Below are positions 9,608 to 18,339 of a DNA stretch of 64,000 bases, in pieces. The DNA lies in contig NZ_CP015104.1 of assembly GCF_002214525.1 (NCBI RefSeq), forward strand, positions 1,240,001 through 1,304,000, in the 5' to 3' direction. The translations under genes and the position numbers were made by a program. Position 1 is the first letter of the stretch. Each line of letters begins with the position of its first letter. The notes beneath the pieces were generated by a model that ran no database searches, was not told the origin of the DNA, and worked only from the letters and a program-made list of their open reading frames with translations. The DNA is from Thermococcus sp. P6 (GTDB lineage Archaea; Methanobacteriota_B; Thermococci; Thermococcales; Thermococcaceae).

Positions 9608-10365
9608 CCCTTTATCCCCCTGTTGAGCTCTTCCAGCTTTTCTCTGGCCCTCTCGATGGAGCCGGCCTTCTCGATCGCCGTCCCCGTAACGATAACGTCC
9701 GCTCCGGCCTTGACCGCTCTCCTCGCCTGCTCCCCGGTTCTTACCCCACCCCCGACTATCAGGGGCACGTCTATGACCTTTCTCACGAGGGAGATCATCT
9801 CCGGAGGAACCGGCTCTCCGGCCCCGCTTCCAGCTTCTAAATAGACGAGGCGCATTCCGAGGTACTGGCCCGCGAGGGCGTAGGCCGCGGCTATCTTGGG
9901 CTTGTGCCTTGGTATGGGCTTGGCGTCACCGACCCAGCCCACGGTTTCGCCGGGTTCAACCACGAGGTAGGCCATGGGTATGGGTTCTATGCCGTAGCGC
10001 CTGACCGTGAAAGCGCCCAGTGCCTGAGAGCCCGTTATGAAGAAGGGGTTGGTTGAGTTGAGGAGGCTCATGAAGAATATGGCATCGGCGTGTTTGCTTA
10101 TTCCACCGTGGGAGCCGGGAAAGAGTATCGTTGGAAGGCTTGAGGATTCCTTTATGGCCCTAACGACGCCGTCCAGAACCTCGCCCTCGGCCCCCGTGGA
10201 ACCGCCTATCATTATGGCATCCACACCCGCTTCCTCGCTCATCCCGGCCAGCTTCCCGGCCAGAGCCGGGGTAACGTCATCGGGATCGATGAGAACGAAG
10301 TGGAGCTTCTCCCTTTCAAGCTTCTCGTGGATGTAGGATTCCACCCTTCCCAGTTCAAGCTTCAT
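9604..10365 (-). CDS. geranylgeranylglyceryl phosphate synthase
   Basis: This 253-residue TIM-barrel prenyltransferase joins geranylgeranyl diphosphate to sn-glycerol-1-phosphate, the first ether-bond step in archaeal membrane lipids. Diagnostic segments are HFVLIDPDD near the N-terminus, IMIGGSTG, YLEAGSGAGEPV and the phosphate-binding LIVGGGVRTG and VTGTAIEK. ATG 10365 follows GGTGG; GTG 10374 is in frame but weaker. The start overlaps the end of the upstream GIY-YIG gene, so the two are cotranscribed. The enzyme that supplies its substrate, G1P dehydrogenase, is also in this window (19564-20604). Confidence 0.93.
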   Translation of the reverse strand: MKLELGRVESYIHEKLEREKLHFVLIDPDDVTPALAGKLAGMSEEAGVDAIMIGGSTGAEGEVLDGVVRAIKESSSLPTILFPGSHGGISKHADAIFFMSLLNSTNPFFITGSQALGAFTVRRYGIEPIPMAYLVVEPGETVGWVGDAKPIPRHKPKIAAAYALAGQYLGMRLVYLEAGSGAGEPVPPEMISLVRKVIDVPLIVGGGVRTGEQARRAVKAGADVIVTGTAIEKAGSIERAREKLEELNRGIKG

Positions 10366-10804
10366 CTTTCCCACCGGGATTTATAGCTTCCTCCTCGCTT
10401 TTAACCCTTACCCACTCAAGGTTAAACCCCTCGAGTATGCCGGTTAAAAAGGCGTCGGGCTCCGCCTTGAACCTGTAGAGGTTGCTCTTCACGCCGACGT
10501 CTCCCGCACCAAAGCCGTTCACCGGTTCGCCGAACCTCGAGACCTCCAGGGAAAGCCTCTCCTCGAGTTTAACGTCGCTCGGTATCATGTAGGCCCTGAG
10601 AAGCTGGGCCTTCCTGAGGAGGAAATCTATGTGCCAGTGGAGTTTTTTGTTCCTTCTGAAGTGTCTTGCAACCCGCTTCTCGAGGGAGTTCATGGCGGAA
10701 CCGACGTAAACGTAGTAGCCGGCTTTCAGGCGAAACCTCCTGCCCCTGGTCCTCACCTCCGTCTCCGCGGGCAGGCGTATTACGAGAAAGTAGGAACCCC
10801 TCAT
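10355..10804 (-). CDS. GIY-YIG nuclease-like protein (DUF123/Uri family)
   Basis: The 149-residue protein carries the GIY-YIG core as YYVYVGSA, followed by RVARHFRRNKKLHWHIDFLL, which matches the stand-alone DUF123 branch. The conserved Arg and His are present. Members of the wider superfamily cut DNA, but the activity of this small archaeal branch is unknown. ATG 10804 lies about 25 bases from the TATA box at 10826-10833, so the mRNA is probably leaderless. The more distal GTG at 10819 would fall upstream of the transcription start. The gene is the first of a two-gene unit with GGGP synthase. Confidence 0.8.
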   Translation of the reverse strand: MRGSYFLVIRLPAETEVRTRGRRFRLKAGYYVYVGSAMNSLEKRVARHFRRNKKLHWHIDFLLRKAQLLRAYMIPSDVKLEERLSLEVSRFGEPVNGFGAGDVGVKSNLYRFKAEPDAFLTGILEGFNLEWVRVKSEEEAINPGGKDEA

Positions 10805-10825
10805 GGGAGGGGCTCTCACTCAGGG

Positions 10826-10833
10826 TTTATAAA
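10826..10833. promoter_or_regulatory. palindromic TATA box that can serve two divergent genes
   Basis: TTTATAAA is its own reverse complement and lies midway between the divergent starts at 10804 (minus) and 10864 (plus). The spacing to the minus start is about 25 bases (leaderless). On the plus side the predicted start is near 10855, leaving a very short leader with a GGTG site at 10854. Confidence 0.55.
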
Positions 10834-10863
10834 CCTATTAACGAAGTCCCGCTGGTGTGGACG

Positions 10864-11250
10864 ATGGACGAAAGGAAAAAGAAGCGCCCCGTGGATGATT
10901 TCGCATGGCAGGAGTACGAGAGGGATGAGTTTGAGGAACGTTTTCCGGCCCTGGCGAGGGAGCTTGAGGACGAAGGCCTTGAGATAGAAGCCTACAGAAC
11001 CGGGGAAGATGAAACCTCCGGGGAGGAACCGGTGGACTTTTCAGGTTACAGGCCGACGGTCATAGATTTCCTGAGAAGATGCGAAACGGACGATGAGGCG
11101 ATGGAGATAATCAACTGGATGGAGGATAGGGGTGAGATAACCCACGAGATGGCGAAGGATCTCCGGCTGACCCTCGTCCGGAAGGGCGTGAGGGCCTTCG
11201 GACCAAAGAAGGAATGGGGATGGTACGAGAGGCATGGAAGGAGGCATTGA
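10864..11250 (+). CDS. DUF2095 family protein
   Basis: The 128-residue, strongly charged protein has an acidic N-terminal half (DDFAWQEYERDEFEERFPAL) and a helical C-terminus with GYRPTVIDFLRRCETDDEAMEII. It matches my memory of DUF2095, an archaeal family of unknown function. No catalytic motif is visible. GGTG sits 6 bases upstream of ATG 10864. The stop at 11250 directly abuts the stop of the convergent AMP phosphorylase gene. Confidence 0.65.
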   Translation: MDERKKKRPVDDFAWQEYERDEFEERFPALARELEDEGLEIEAYRTGEDETSGEEPVDFSGYRPTVIDFLRRCETDDEAMEIINWMEDRGEITHEMAKDLRLTLVRKGVRAFGPKKEWGWYERHGRRH

Positions 11251-12762
11251 TCAGATGTTGCCTATCCTCTGGAGGACCATCCCCTCTATCCTTATCGGTT
11301 CGGTTCTCCTCGCGAAAACTATGGCCTGATCGAGCCTTGCCTCGCTCTCGGCGTATATCTTGAAGAGGGGGTCCCCCTCTCTGACCTTCTCCCCGACCTT
11401 GACGTAGAGCTCTATTCCGGCGCCCTTGTCCTCCGGCGCCCCGGCAGCCCGGGCTATTCCTGTTATAGCTCTGTTGTCCATGGCCGTTACGTAGCCGCTG
11501 GTGGGTGCCGTGAAGGTGTACGTGTTACTTCCGACGGGTATCTCCTCCGGTTTTATCTCCGGGTTCCCGCCCTGCTCCGCTATTATTTCCTTCATCTTCT
11601 CCCACGCTTTTCCGCTTTTAAGGATCTCTCTGGCAGTGCTTTTACCCATTCCGGCCGGTGCAACACCGCCCATCTCGAGCAGGATACCTGCCAGACCGAG
11701 GGCCTTCTCTATCAGGCTTCCGGGCCCCTCGCCGGTCATGAGTGCTTGAAGGGCCTCTCTGGCTTCCAGCGCGGGACCTACGGTGTGGCCTATGGGTTGC
11801 CCTCCGTAGGTTATGGCCACCTCCACGTACTGGCCGAGCCGCTTCCCAAGTTCTATGAAGTCCTTGGAAAGGCCCCTTGCCTCCTCCAGAGTTTCCACCT
11901 TGACGCCCCTGCCCGTCGGGATGTCTATCAGAACGTACTGGCTCCCCATGGCGTACTTCTTTGACATTATGCTGGCGAGCATCAGCCCCGTGGGGTCGAT
12001 GCTAAGGGCTCGTTCCGCTCTGATGGTTATGTCGTCAGCCGGTGCAAGGTTGAGGGCACCGCCCCATACGAGACAGGCCCCTATCTTCTCCACTATGCGC
12101 TTTATCTCGTCCAGGGAAAAGCTAACCTCGGCGAAAACCTCCACAACGTCCGCGGTCCCCGCGGCGCTGGTTATTGCCCTCGAGCTGGTTTTGGGTATCG
12201 TCAACCCCGCGGCGGCCACTATGGGAACGACGAGGATGTTGGTCTTGTTCCCGGGAACGCCTCCGATGCTGTGAACATCCATTATCGGCTTCCTGTCTAT
12301 GTCAAGCATGTCGCCGGTCTCGGCCATGGCAAGGGTCAGGGCTGCCGTTTCGTCCATATCGAGGCCGTTTATCTCCAGCGAGGTGACGAAGGAGCTTATC
12401 TCTATGTCCCGGAGCTTCCGGTCAACTATGTCCTTGATTATCGCCTCTATCTCAACCTTCCTGAGCTTTTTTCCTTCCATCTTCTTCTTGATGTACCTAA
12501 CGCTCTCGGGAGTGCCGCCCGGTGCCACGTTGACGATCTCCCCCTCGGAGAAGCTGTGGAACTGGAGTATGTCCCTGCTTAAACCCACCTCGTTGCTTTC
12601 AACAAGGTTGCTGATGACAACACTGCCGTAAACCATCTTTTTTCCGGTTTCGATCCTTACGAGGTCGTCCGGATGGAGCCTGGCTTTTCTGGCTTCCTCC
12701 TCGTTGATGAAGACCGAATATCTGCCACTGTAAACGTTGAGTAACCTGACCTTCGCCTTCAC
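11251..12762 (-). CDS. deoA: AMP phosphorylase
   Basis: The 503-residue enzyme releases the base of AMP (also CMP and UMP) with phosphate to give ribose-1,5-bisphosphate. It is the entry step of the archaeal NMP pathway that ends in type III RuBisCO. It has the thymidine-phosphorylase fold ([38 protein letters not shown]) plus the extra N-terminal domain typical of the archaeal enzyme. The start is GTG 12762, behind GGAGGGATCA. This gives the 503 residues usual in Thermococcus; a longer in-frame reading from 12861 would include non-homologous sequence. The isomerase and RuBisCO partners are not in the window. Confidence 0.92.
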   Translation of the reverse strand: MKAKVRLLNVYSGRYSVFINEEEARKARLHPDDLVRIETGKKMVYGSVVISNLVESNEVGLSRDILQFHSFSEGEIVNVAPGGTPESVRYIKKKMEGKKLRKVEIEAIIKDIVDRKLRDIEISSFVTSLEINGLDMDETAALTLAMAETGDMLDIDRKPIMDVHSIGGVPGNKTNILVVPIVAAAGLTIPKTSSRAITSAAGTADVVEVFAEVSFSLDEIKRIVEKIGACLVWGGALNLAPADDITIRAERALSIDPTGLMLASIMSKKYAMGSQYVLIDIPTGRGVKVETLEEARGLSKDFIELGKRLGQYVEVAITYGGQPIGHTVGPALEAREALQALMTGEGPGSLIEKALGLAGILLEMGGVAPAGMGKSTAREILKSGKAWEKMKEIIAEQGGNPEIKPEEIPVGSNTYTFTAPTSGYVTAMDNRAITGIARAAGAPEDKGAGIELYVKVGEKVREGDPLFKIYAESEARLDQAIVFARRTEPIRIEGMVLQRIGNI

Positions 12763-13052
12763 CTTGATCCCTCCGCTTGATGTGGACTTACAACCTATTG
12801 ATGTGAGCACCAATAAGCCTTTTGGTGGGATGACTGTTAAAGACGGCGTAACTTTTAACACAACTTTGCAGAAAAATGTAAAAATCAGCCGCTGACAGCC
12901 GGTTCATGGCTCAAAACGGCTCCTAAGCTCGTGCGGGATCTTCGTGCTCAGTGAAACGGTGGTTAAAACCCTGAGGGTTTCATAACCCCCTTGGGATTAA
13001 AACGCCGTAGAAACCTTCAACAACAGGAGAATTAAAAGGGGATCCAAAAAGT
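12763..13052. other. 290-base intergenic region with an inverted repeat
   Basis: This is one of the largest gene-free gaps here. It holds the AMP phosphorylase promoter on the minus strand (a CTTATT-like TATA near 12808-12815). It also has a clean interrupted palindrome AAACCC-TGA-GGGTTT at 12966-12980 and several TTTTAA tracts that could act as TATA boxes in either direction. I found no convincing C/D, H/ACA or tRNA structure and no open frame of note. Confidence 0.45.
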
Positions 13053-13301
13053 TCAAAGGTTTTTGACCTCTTCGTCTATGGATTCCTCGAGGGTTCTCTC
13101 CCATTCCTCAACGTCGAAGTCAACGAGCTCGCTTTCAAGGTCTTCCTTGAGGTTGGTGACGCGCCTTTTAAGGGCGTTCTTGGTTTCTTCATCGTAGACA
13201 ACGTAGTAGGGGCTGTTCTTGGCTGAGTAGTAAAGCATGAGAAGGACTATGTTGAGCACGATGAGGATGACCAGGATCCCATAGAGTAGTGCCTCTTCCA
13301 T
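13053..13301 (-). CDS. small membrane-anchored partner of MinD
   Basis: The 82-residue protein has one N-terminal transmembrane helix (residues about 5-26, LLYGILVILIVLNIVLLML) and then an acidic cytoplasmic helix rich in Glu. Its ATG shares one base with the MinD stop (TAATG), so translation is coupled. It has no named family that I recognise. Position and topology suggest a membrane partner or effector of the ParA/MinD ATPase, but this is inference. Confidence 0.65.
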   Translation of the reverse strand: MEEALLYGILVILIVLNIVLLMLYYSAKNSPYYVVYDEETKNALKRRVTNLKEDLESELVDFDVEEWERTLEESIDEEVKNL

Positions 13302-14080
13302 TACCTCCTCCCCCCGAACAGGGCCCTGAATACCCTCTTTATTGGACTCTCTGGTTCAGGTGCCTGCCACTTGATACCGGCGAGCTTGGCCGCGAGCTGT
13401 TTGATGGCTATGGCAGCGGGACTGGTTGGGTTCTTGACCACGAGGGGTACACCGTAAGCGCTCGCGCGCTTGACCTCGGGATCCTCGGGTATCATGGTTA
13501 GAACCGGGACCTCGAGGATGGCCTCTATCTCCTCCTGGCTGAGCTCCGTCTTCTCGTTGGTCACCCTGTTGAGAACCGCCCCAAGGGGCAGGGTCCCGAG
13601 CTTCTCGGCTATCAGTTTGGTCTTGAGGGAATCCGTTATGGCGGATATCTCGGGGTTTGTGACGATTATGAGTTCCTTGCCTATGAGGAGTGCCGTGACG
13701 GACGTCATCTCAAGGCCGGCCGGGGCGTCGATGAGAACGAAGTCCGCCATCTGTCCTATCTCCCTGATCAGCTGCCTGAGCCTCTCCGGCTTGGCCTTCT
13801 TGACCTTTTCAAGGCTCAGTCCACCGGGTATTACCTTAACCCCCGCAGGGCCTTCGTAGATGGCATCCTTGAGCTGGGCCTCCCCTGCCAGAACGTCGTG
13901 GAGCGTTATTGGAATGTCCTCCATGCCCAGAATAAGGCTGAGGTTTGCCATGGTTATATCCGCGTCGAGCAGGATGACATCCTTTCCAAATTGAGCCAGT
14001 GCAACACCCAGATTTGCAACGGTGGTTGTTTTACCCGTTCCGCCTTTTCCAGATGCAAAAACAATCGAACGACCCTCCAA
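13301..14080 (-). CDS. minD: MinD/ParA-type ATPase
   Basis: The 259-residue deviant-Walker P-loop ATPase has GKGGTGKT at about residues 11-18, the DADITMANL switch and the DAPAG Walker B. The tail [15 protein letters not shown] is an amphipathic, basic helix like the MinD membrane-targeting sequence, so it should bind membranes when ATP-bound. The best start is TTG 14080, six bases after a perfect GGAGGTG; the in-frame GTG 14089 lies within that ribosome site. The TATA box is probably at 14154-14163 on this strand. Archaea have several MinD paralogues and lack a standard MinCE system; the actual cargo is unknown. Confidence 0.87.
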   Translation of the reverse strand: MEGRSIVFASGKGGTGKTTTVANLGVALAQFGKDVILLDADITMANLSLILGMEDIPITLHDVLAGEAQLKDAIYEGPAGVKVIPGGLSLEKVKKAKPERLRQLIREIGQMADFVLIDAPAGLEMTSVTALLIGKELIIVTNPEISAITDSLKTKLIAEKLGTLPLGAVLNRVTNEKTELSQEEIEAILEVPVLTMIPEDPEVKRASAYGVPLVVKNPTSPAAIAIKQLAAKLAGIKWQAPEPESPIKRVFRALFGGRR

Positions 14081-14253
14081 AGTGAACACCTCCGGATCAG
14101 AGCTGGTGTCTTTGAACGAGGCTCTCCCTTGAGTTTTCGATTTTATGCCGTAGTAAATTTATACGTGTAGTTTACGCTGATACTGTTTTTATCTTTTGCG
14201 GTCTGGATCCCTGAAAAAGAAAAGTGTGGGGGTAATCACTCCACCCGGGCCTT
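14081..14253. other. intergenic region holding the minD promoter
   Basis: A TATA-like element (reverse complement of 14154-14163) predicts minD transcription from near 14130. The rest, up to the stomatin stop codon at 14254, contains no gene that I can support. Confidence 0.45.
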
Positions 14254-15066
14254 TTATTCTTCCTTTCTGGCTTCTTCTTCGAGCTTTGCTTTGACGGCGT
14301 CGGCGGTGTCGGAAAGGCTCCTGAAGAGCTTCAGCATCTCCATCGGCAGCGTCAGGACTATAATGTTGCTCTTGTCACTCGCGACGTCGCTTATCGTCTG
14401 GAGGGTTCTGAGCTGGAGTGCCATCGGGTGCTGAGAAACTATCTCCGCCGCGTCGCGGAGCTTTTCTGCAGCCTGTCTTTCAGCTTCCGCAAGGGTTATC
14501 CTCGCACGCCTCTCGCGCTCCGCCTCCGCCTGTCTCGCCATGGCCTTCTGCATACCGCTCGGCAGTTCGACGTCCTTTATCTCCACGGTCGAGACCTTGA
14601 TACCCCATGGATCGGTCGCCTCGTCTATGATCTTCTGGAGCTCCATGTTGAGCTTGTCACGCTCGCTGAGGAGCTCGTCGAGGTGCGCCTGTCCAATGAC
14701 GCTCCTGAGGGTCGTCTGAGCTATCTGGCTGGTGGCGACGACGTAGTTGGCCACCTGCGTCACCGCCTTCACTGGATCTATAACCCTAAAGTACACCACC
14801 GCGTTAACCTTGACGGGAACGTTGTCCTTGGTTATGGTCTCCTGAACCGGCACGTCGAGAACCTTCGTGCGGAGGTCAACTATGACTGCCTTCTCGAATA
14901 TCGGGATTATGAAGAACAATCCCGGGCCTCTTGCTCCCACTACCCTTCCGAGGCGGAATATCACCGCCCTCTCGTACTCCTTCACTATCTTTATTGCCGT
15001 TGCCAGCACCACCAAAACGAAAAGCAGAACTATGCCCAAAACAGTGTTCGTAAACAGAGAGGCCAT
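14254..15066 (-). CDS. stomatin-like SPFH membrane protein
   Basis: The 270-residue protein has one N-terminal membrane segment (about residues 7-26) followed by a full SPFH domain: EYERAVIFRLGRVVGARGPGL, VKVNAVVYFRV, and a long Ala/Glu/Arg-rich coiled coil (MARQAEAERERRARITLAEAE). It is the equivalent of p-stomatin PH1511 of Pyrococcus, a scaffold that oligomerises at the membrane. Its start codon is directly adjacent to the stop of the NfeD-type protease gene. In Pyrococcus that protease cuts the hydrophobic C-terminal part of p-stomatin, so the two form a substrate-protease pair. Confidence 0.93.
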   Translation of the reverse strand: MASLFTNTVLGIVLLFVLVVLATAIKIVKEYERAVIFRLGRVVGARGPGLFFIIPIFEKAVIVDLRTKVLDVPVQETITKDNVPVKVNAVVYFRVIDPVKAVTQVANYVVATSQIAQTTLRSVIGQAHLDELLSERDKLNMELQKIIDEATDPWGIKVSTVEIKDVELPSGMQKAMARQAEAERERRARITLAEAERQAAEKLRDAAEIVSQHPMALQLRTLQTISDVASDKSNIIVLTLPMEMLKLFRSLSDTADAVKAKLEEEARKEE

Positions 15067-16416
15067 TCATTCCTCCCTCCTTTCTCCGGTTTTTTCCACG
15101 ATGAGTTTAAGCCCCCTTATTTCAACGATCCTGACCTTCTCCCCCACGGGTATCCTGCCCCCATCCCGGCTTTCGGCCTTCCAGAGTTCCCCGTGTACCT
15201 TAACGAACCCCTCCGGGTCGATGTCCTGAACAACCCTTCCGGTTTCCCCCACGAGTTCCTCCTTTCCGGTCTTTGGTCTGCTCCTCCGCGCCCTGACAAC
15301 CGCCGCCACCCCGAAGAGGAAGAACAGCCCTATAAGGATCGCGATGGTTACGATGGTCACCCTTAGGAGTGAGTAGGTCTCGCTCCTTACCAGATAGGGA
15401 CTCCCGCCTCCGCCGAAGAGCATGATGCCACCCAGTATGAGCGTTACAACGCCCGCCGTTGTAAAGAGGCCGAAAGTCGGGGTCAGGGCCTCGGCCACGA
15501 AGAATATCATGGCCAGCGCTATGAGCAACAGGGCGGCACTGCTGTAGCCGAAGTACCCGAGCCCTATGATGCCGAGGACGAGCATTATGGCACCCACGGT
15601 CTCCGGAACGTGCCATCCCGGAGTCAGGAAGCCCAGTATAATTCCCAGGATGCCGATGTTCAGCAGAACGTAGGCTATGGTTGGGTCCGTGATGTAGTTA
15701 ACGACGGTGTCCTTAAAGGAGGGTTCGATGTAGACGAGCCGGGCGTCCTTAAGGTGCAGGGTCACGTTCCCCTTTCCCGCCACGGGGACCCGGGTTTTCA
15801 TCCCGTCGGCCTTCTGGAGGAGCTCGTCAACGTCTTCGGCTATTATCTCGGCGACGCCGTACTTCAGCGCCTCTTCGGCCGTTACGCTCCTGTCCTTCGT
15901 TATGAACTCCTCCGCAAGGGTTACGTTCCTTCCGCTCGTCCTCGCGAGTTCCTTGAGGTACGTCGTGTAGAAGTTGGTTATCTTCGGCGGCGCCTCAACT
16001 ATGCTCCCGTTCTGGCCGTAGCCGAGTATCGGCCTGCAGGCGCCTATAACCGTGCCGGGGCTCATGGCTATGAGGTGCGACGAGAGGGCTATGTAGGTCC
16101 CGGCCGAAGCTGCCATGGCACCCCTCGGATGGACGTAGATTATAACCGGAACCCCTGCGTTCTGGATCCTCGTAACGATGGACTGCATGGCGTCGGCGCG
16201 TCCTCCGGGGGTGTTGAGCTCGATTATTATCGCTTGAGCATCGTTCCTCTCAGCCTCACCTATGTACCGGTCGAACTGGTCGACCGTGTATCCCGTTATC
16301 ATCCCGTCGACCCTTGCCACGTAGACAGCTCCCTCGTTCGCATGGACTCCCGGGAGGACCAGTGCGAGCACGAGTAGAACCATCAATGCAACCCTGTGTC
16401 CCATGGGTACCGCCAT
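15067..16416 (-). CDS. NfeD-family membrane serine protease (ClpP class, PH1510-like)
   Basis: The 449-residue protein has a signal peptide (about residues 1-26), an outward-facing ClpP-like protease domain, about four to five transmembrane helices (about 245-370) and a C-terminal OB-fold NfeD domain. The catalytic dyad is visible: Ser104 in GAMAASAGTY and Lys145 in PPKITNFY, offset by 7 from Ser97/Lys138 of Pyrococcus PH1510. It degrades the C-terminal region of the adjacent stomatin. A TATA box at 16437-16445 is centred 25 bases before ATG 16416, so the mRNA is leaderless. Confidence 0.93.
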   Translation of the reverse strand: MAVPMGHRVALMVLLVLALVLPGVHANEGAVYVARVDGMITGYTVDQFDRYIGEAERNDAQAIIIELNTPGGRADAMQSIVTRIQNAGVPVIIYVHPRGAMAASAGTYIALSSHLIAMSPGTVIGACRPILGYGQNGSIVEAPPKITNFYTTYLKELARTSGRNVTLAEEFITKDRSVTAEEALKYGVAEIIAEDVDELLQKADGMKTRVPVAGKGNVTLHLKDARLVYIEPSFKDTVVNYITDPTIAYVLLNIGILGIILGFLTPGWHVPETVGAIMLVLGIIGLGYFGYSSAALLLIALAMIFFVAEALTPTFGLFTTAGVVTLILGGIMLFGGGGSPYLVRSETYSLLRVTIVTIAILIGLFFLFGVAAVVRARRSRPKTGKEELVGETGRVVQDIDPEGFVKVHGELWKAESRDGGRIPVGEKVRIVEIRGLKLIVEKTGERREE

Positions 16417-16436
16417 GATACACTACTACAGAAGGG

Positions 16437-16472
16437 TTTAAATATCTGTCTGTTCTCCGAAAGTGATTTATA
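16437..16472. promoter_or_regulatory. back-to-back TATA boxes for divergent leaderless genes
   Basis: TTTAAATAT (16437-16445) serves the minus-strand protease gene and ATTTATA (16466-16472) serves the plus-strand gene at 16495. Each box is centred about 25 bases from its start codon. The two core promoters occupy only about 80 bases in total, so initiation on the two strands may interfere. Confidence 0.6.
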
Positions 16473-16494
16473 GGTCCCGGACCAGGTCTCTTAC

Positions 16495-16794
16495 ATGGGG
16501 CTTACAACCCTCGTCAGGCTCTACCGGCTTTCAAAGGGCGATGGGAAGGTTGAGCGGGCATGGGAGCTCGTAAGGGTAGCGGCCCGGTATTCCACCCACG
16601 AACCCTACTGGAAATTCCTGAGAGAGGGCTTTAACATCGGAGAAAAGGACGTGAAGGAGGCCATGCGCCTCCTCGAGGAAAGGGGAAGGATCAGAATAAA
16701 ACGCTCCGTCGATGGGAGGAAGCTCTACGTCTCCACCCTAAAGGATATAAGGGCGAAGCCCGTTACGCTTGACCGATGGCTGGGATCGACCTGA
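16495..16794 (+). CDS. small winged-helix-like protein, function unknown
   Basis: The 99-residue basic protein contains a helix-turn-helix-like segment (NIGEKDVKEAMRLLEERGRIRIKR followed by a beta wing DGRKLYVST). That suggests DNA or RNA binding. It opens a tightly packed four-gene cluster: it overlaps the glycosylase gene by 19 bases, and the next two junctions overlap by 4 bases each. The start is leaderless, 25 bases after the TATA at 16466-16472. I cannot assign a family. Confidence 0.7.
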   Translation: MGLTTLVRLYRLSKGDGKVERAWELVRVAARYSTHEPYWKFLREGFNIGEKDVKEAMRLLEERGRIRIKRSVDGRKLYVSTLKDIRAKPVTLDRWLGST

Positions 16795-17606
16795 GCAAAA
16801 CCACCCGCGAGATGATCCGCAACGGAACCTGGAAGTTCGAAGATGGGGTATTTTACATGGCCCTCGAGAGCGGTGTGGCCGGCTACGACGGGGAGAACTT
16901 TCTGCTTTCCGATTCCCTCTCGAGGAGGGAACGAAAAAACGCCAGAGAAAAGCTTGAGTTCGTCCTCGGACTGGACACGGATCTGGACTCCTTCTACGGT
17001 GAGATAGCCGATTCTCCCTTTGCCTTCCTCGCCGGGGAGTTCCGGGGTCTCGTGGCTTCTGCCTCCCCGACCCCCTATCAGGCCCTGGTGGAGACGATAG
17101 CCCAGCAGCAGGTGAGCTTTGAGTTCGCCCAGAGGACGATCGCCAGCCTTGTAAGGCTCGCCGGAAGGTCCTTCGGGGACCTGCACGCCTTCCCATCCCC
17201 GGGAGAGGTGGCCGGTCTGAGCACGGCCGAGCTTAAGGAAACCAAACTCGGCTACAGGGGCTTTTACATAAAGTCCCTGACGGGGCTCTACCTCGAGGGA
17301 AAGCTCGACCTCGAGCTCTGGGAATGGAAGGTGGAGGACGCCATCGATTATCTCACGAAGTTCAGGGGAATAGGGCGGTGGAGCGCCGAGCTCTTTCTCG
17401 CCTACGGTCTTAGAAAGAACGTCTATCCGGCTTCGGATCTCGGCCTCAGGAGGGGGATCTCGAAGATCCTCGGGAGACCGCTTAAGGAGGTAACCGCCCG
17501 GGAAGTTCGGGAGACCCTCGAGCCCTACGGAAAGTGGAAGGGGCTTCTGGCGTTCTACATCAGCTGTTACGACAGAAAGACTGAAGCGGAGCGGAGGAAG
17601 AGATGA
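16776..17606 (+). CDS. HhH-GPD superfamily DNA glycosylase (AlkA/Ogg-like)
   Basis: The 276-residue protein has an N-terminal beta-rich domain and a helix-hairpin-helix GPD glycosylase core: YQALVETIAQQQVS, LTKFRGIGRWSAELFLAYG, then the catalytic aspartate in PASDLGLRRG (about residue 222). It lacks an iron-sulphur cluster. The layout fits 3-methyladenine DNA glycosylase II (AlkA) or the related archaeal 8-oxoguanine enzymes. It would excise damaged bases to start base-excision repair. The start at 16776 lies inside the upstream gene and lacks a strong ribosome site, so coupled translation is likely. Confidence 0.87.
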   Translation: MAGIDLSKTTREMIRNGTWKFEDGVFYMALESGVAGYDGENFLLSDSLSRRERKNAREKLEFVLGLDTDLDSFYGEIADSPFAFLAGEFRGLVASASPTPYQALVETIAQQQVSFEFAQRTIASLVRLAGRSFGDLHAFPSPGEVAGLSTAELKETKLGYRGFYIKSLTGLYLEGKLDLELWEWKVEDAIDYLTKFRGIGRWSAELFLAYGLRKNVYPASDLGLRRGISKILGRPLKEVTAREVRETLEPYGKWKGLLAFYISCYDRKTEAERRKR

Positions 17607-17941
17607 CCCATGTCGTGACCCTCGATAGGGAGAGGTTCAGGGCCCTTAAAGGGAAGAACGTCGAGGAAATCCTGCGCGATAACCTTAAGAGGGTTGAGGA
17701 AACGCTCATGGCCGAGCGCGAGGAGGAGTTGCTCGAGAGAAAGGGCAAACTGGAGGAGAAGCTCGAGACCATGCTGAAGGAGGTCGAGGAGCTGAGGGAG
17801 TTCTACAGAAAGGCCTTAGCGGATAAGGAGTTCATGATGGCGGAGCGTGAGAGGCTCGCGCTTGAGAACGCCGACCTGAGGAAGAAGGTTGAAGCAAAGA
17901 GAAAGGAACTCGAAGAACGCCCGGTTCGTGAGGGAAGATGA
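17603..17941 (+). CDS. coiled-coil protein, function unknown
   Basis: The 112-residue protein is almost entirely helical and rich in Glu, Lys, Arg and Leu with heptad spacing from about residue 25 to 108 (REEELLERKGKLEEKLETML). It has no enzymatic motif or membrane segment. It overlaps both neighbours by 4 bases. It may pair with the next gene, which is also coiled coil. I do not recognise a named family. Confidence 0.7.
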   Translation: MTHVVTLDRERFRALKGKNVEEILRDNLKRVEETLMAEREEELLERKGKLEEKLETMLKEVEELREFYRKALADKEFMMAERERLALENADLRKKVEAKRKELEERPVREGR

Positions 17942-18336
17942 GGCTCATCGTTAAACCCGAAAGGGGCCTTGGAAAGATCGAGGTGGAGTTAAGCGAGGAA
18001 ACGGTTGCTGCCATAGAACGCCTCGGGAGGCTCTACGGTGTCCCTCCCCAGAGGATCGTGGAGATGGCCCTGAGGGGGGAGTTTAAAAGGCCCAGAGGTG
18101 TTCTAAAGGAGCTCGAGAGAAGGGTGGGGGAGCTCGAGGAGAGGACGTGGAGGCTCGAGAAGGAGTACGCTCCACTGCGCTTCAGGGCCTACGGTCTGAG
18201 CGAGGATAACAGGCTCCTTGCTATCGAACTTTCAGGCCTGCTGGCCGAGAACGCCCAGCTGAGAAGGTTCCTTGGAATGAAACCGGAGCGAAACGTCAGA
18301 TTGAGAAGGCTTATATCCTACTACCTCAAAGGTTAG
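17938..18336 (+). CDS. coiled-coil protein with N-terminal ribbon-helix-helix-like segment
   Basis: The 132-residue protein begins with a short beta strand and a helix pair (IEVELSEETVAAIERLGRLYG, VPPQRIVEMAL) that looks like a ribbon-helix-helix DNA-binding fold. A coiled coil (about 60-80) and a helical tail follow. It ends the four-gene cluster. Its last codons contain a TATA box (18309-18317) for the guide RNAs that begin just after the stop codon. Function is unknown. Confidence 0.68.
   Translation: MRLIVKPERGLGKIEVELSEETVAAIERLGRLYGVPPQRIVEMALRGEFKRPRGVLKELERRVGELEERTWRLEKEYAPLRFRAYGLSEDNRLLAIELSGLLAENAQLRRFLGMKPERNVRLRRLISYYLKG
18309..18317 (+). promoter_or_regulatory. TATA box for the tandem C/D RNA genes
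   Basis: GCTTATATC lies inside the last codons of the upstream coding gene. It predicts transcription start at about 18337-18341, directly before the first C box at 18344. This spacing independently supports the RNA genes. Confidence 0.6.
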
Positions 18337-18339
18337 ACT

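Noticed and set aside
12763-13052. C/D or H/ACA RNA in the long gap
   Set aside because: CTGA and TGA-like pieces occur but not in C-D order with guide spacing, and no H/ACA hairpin with an ACA tail formed.
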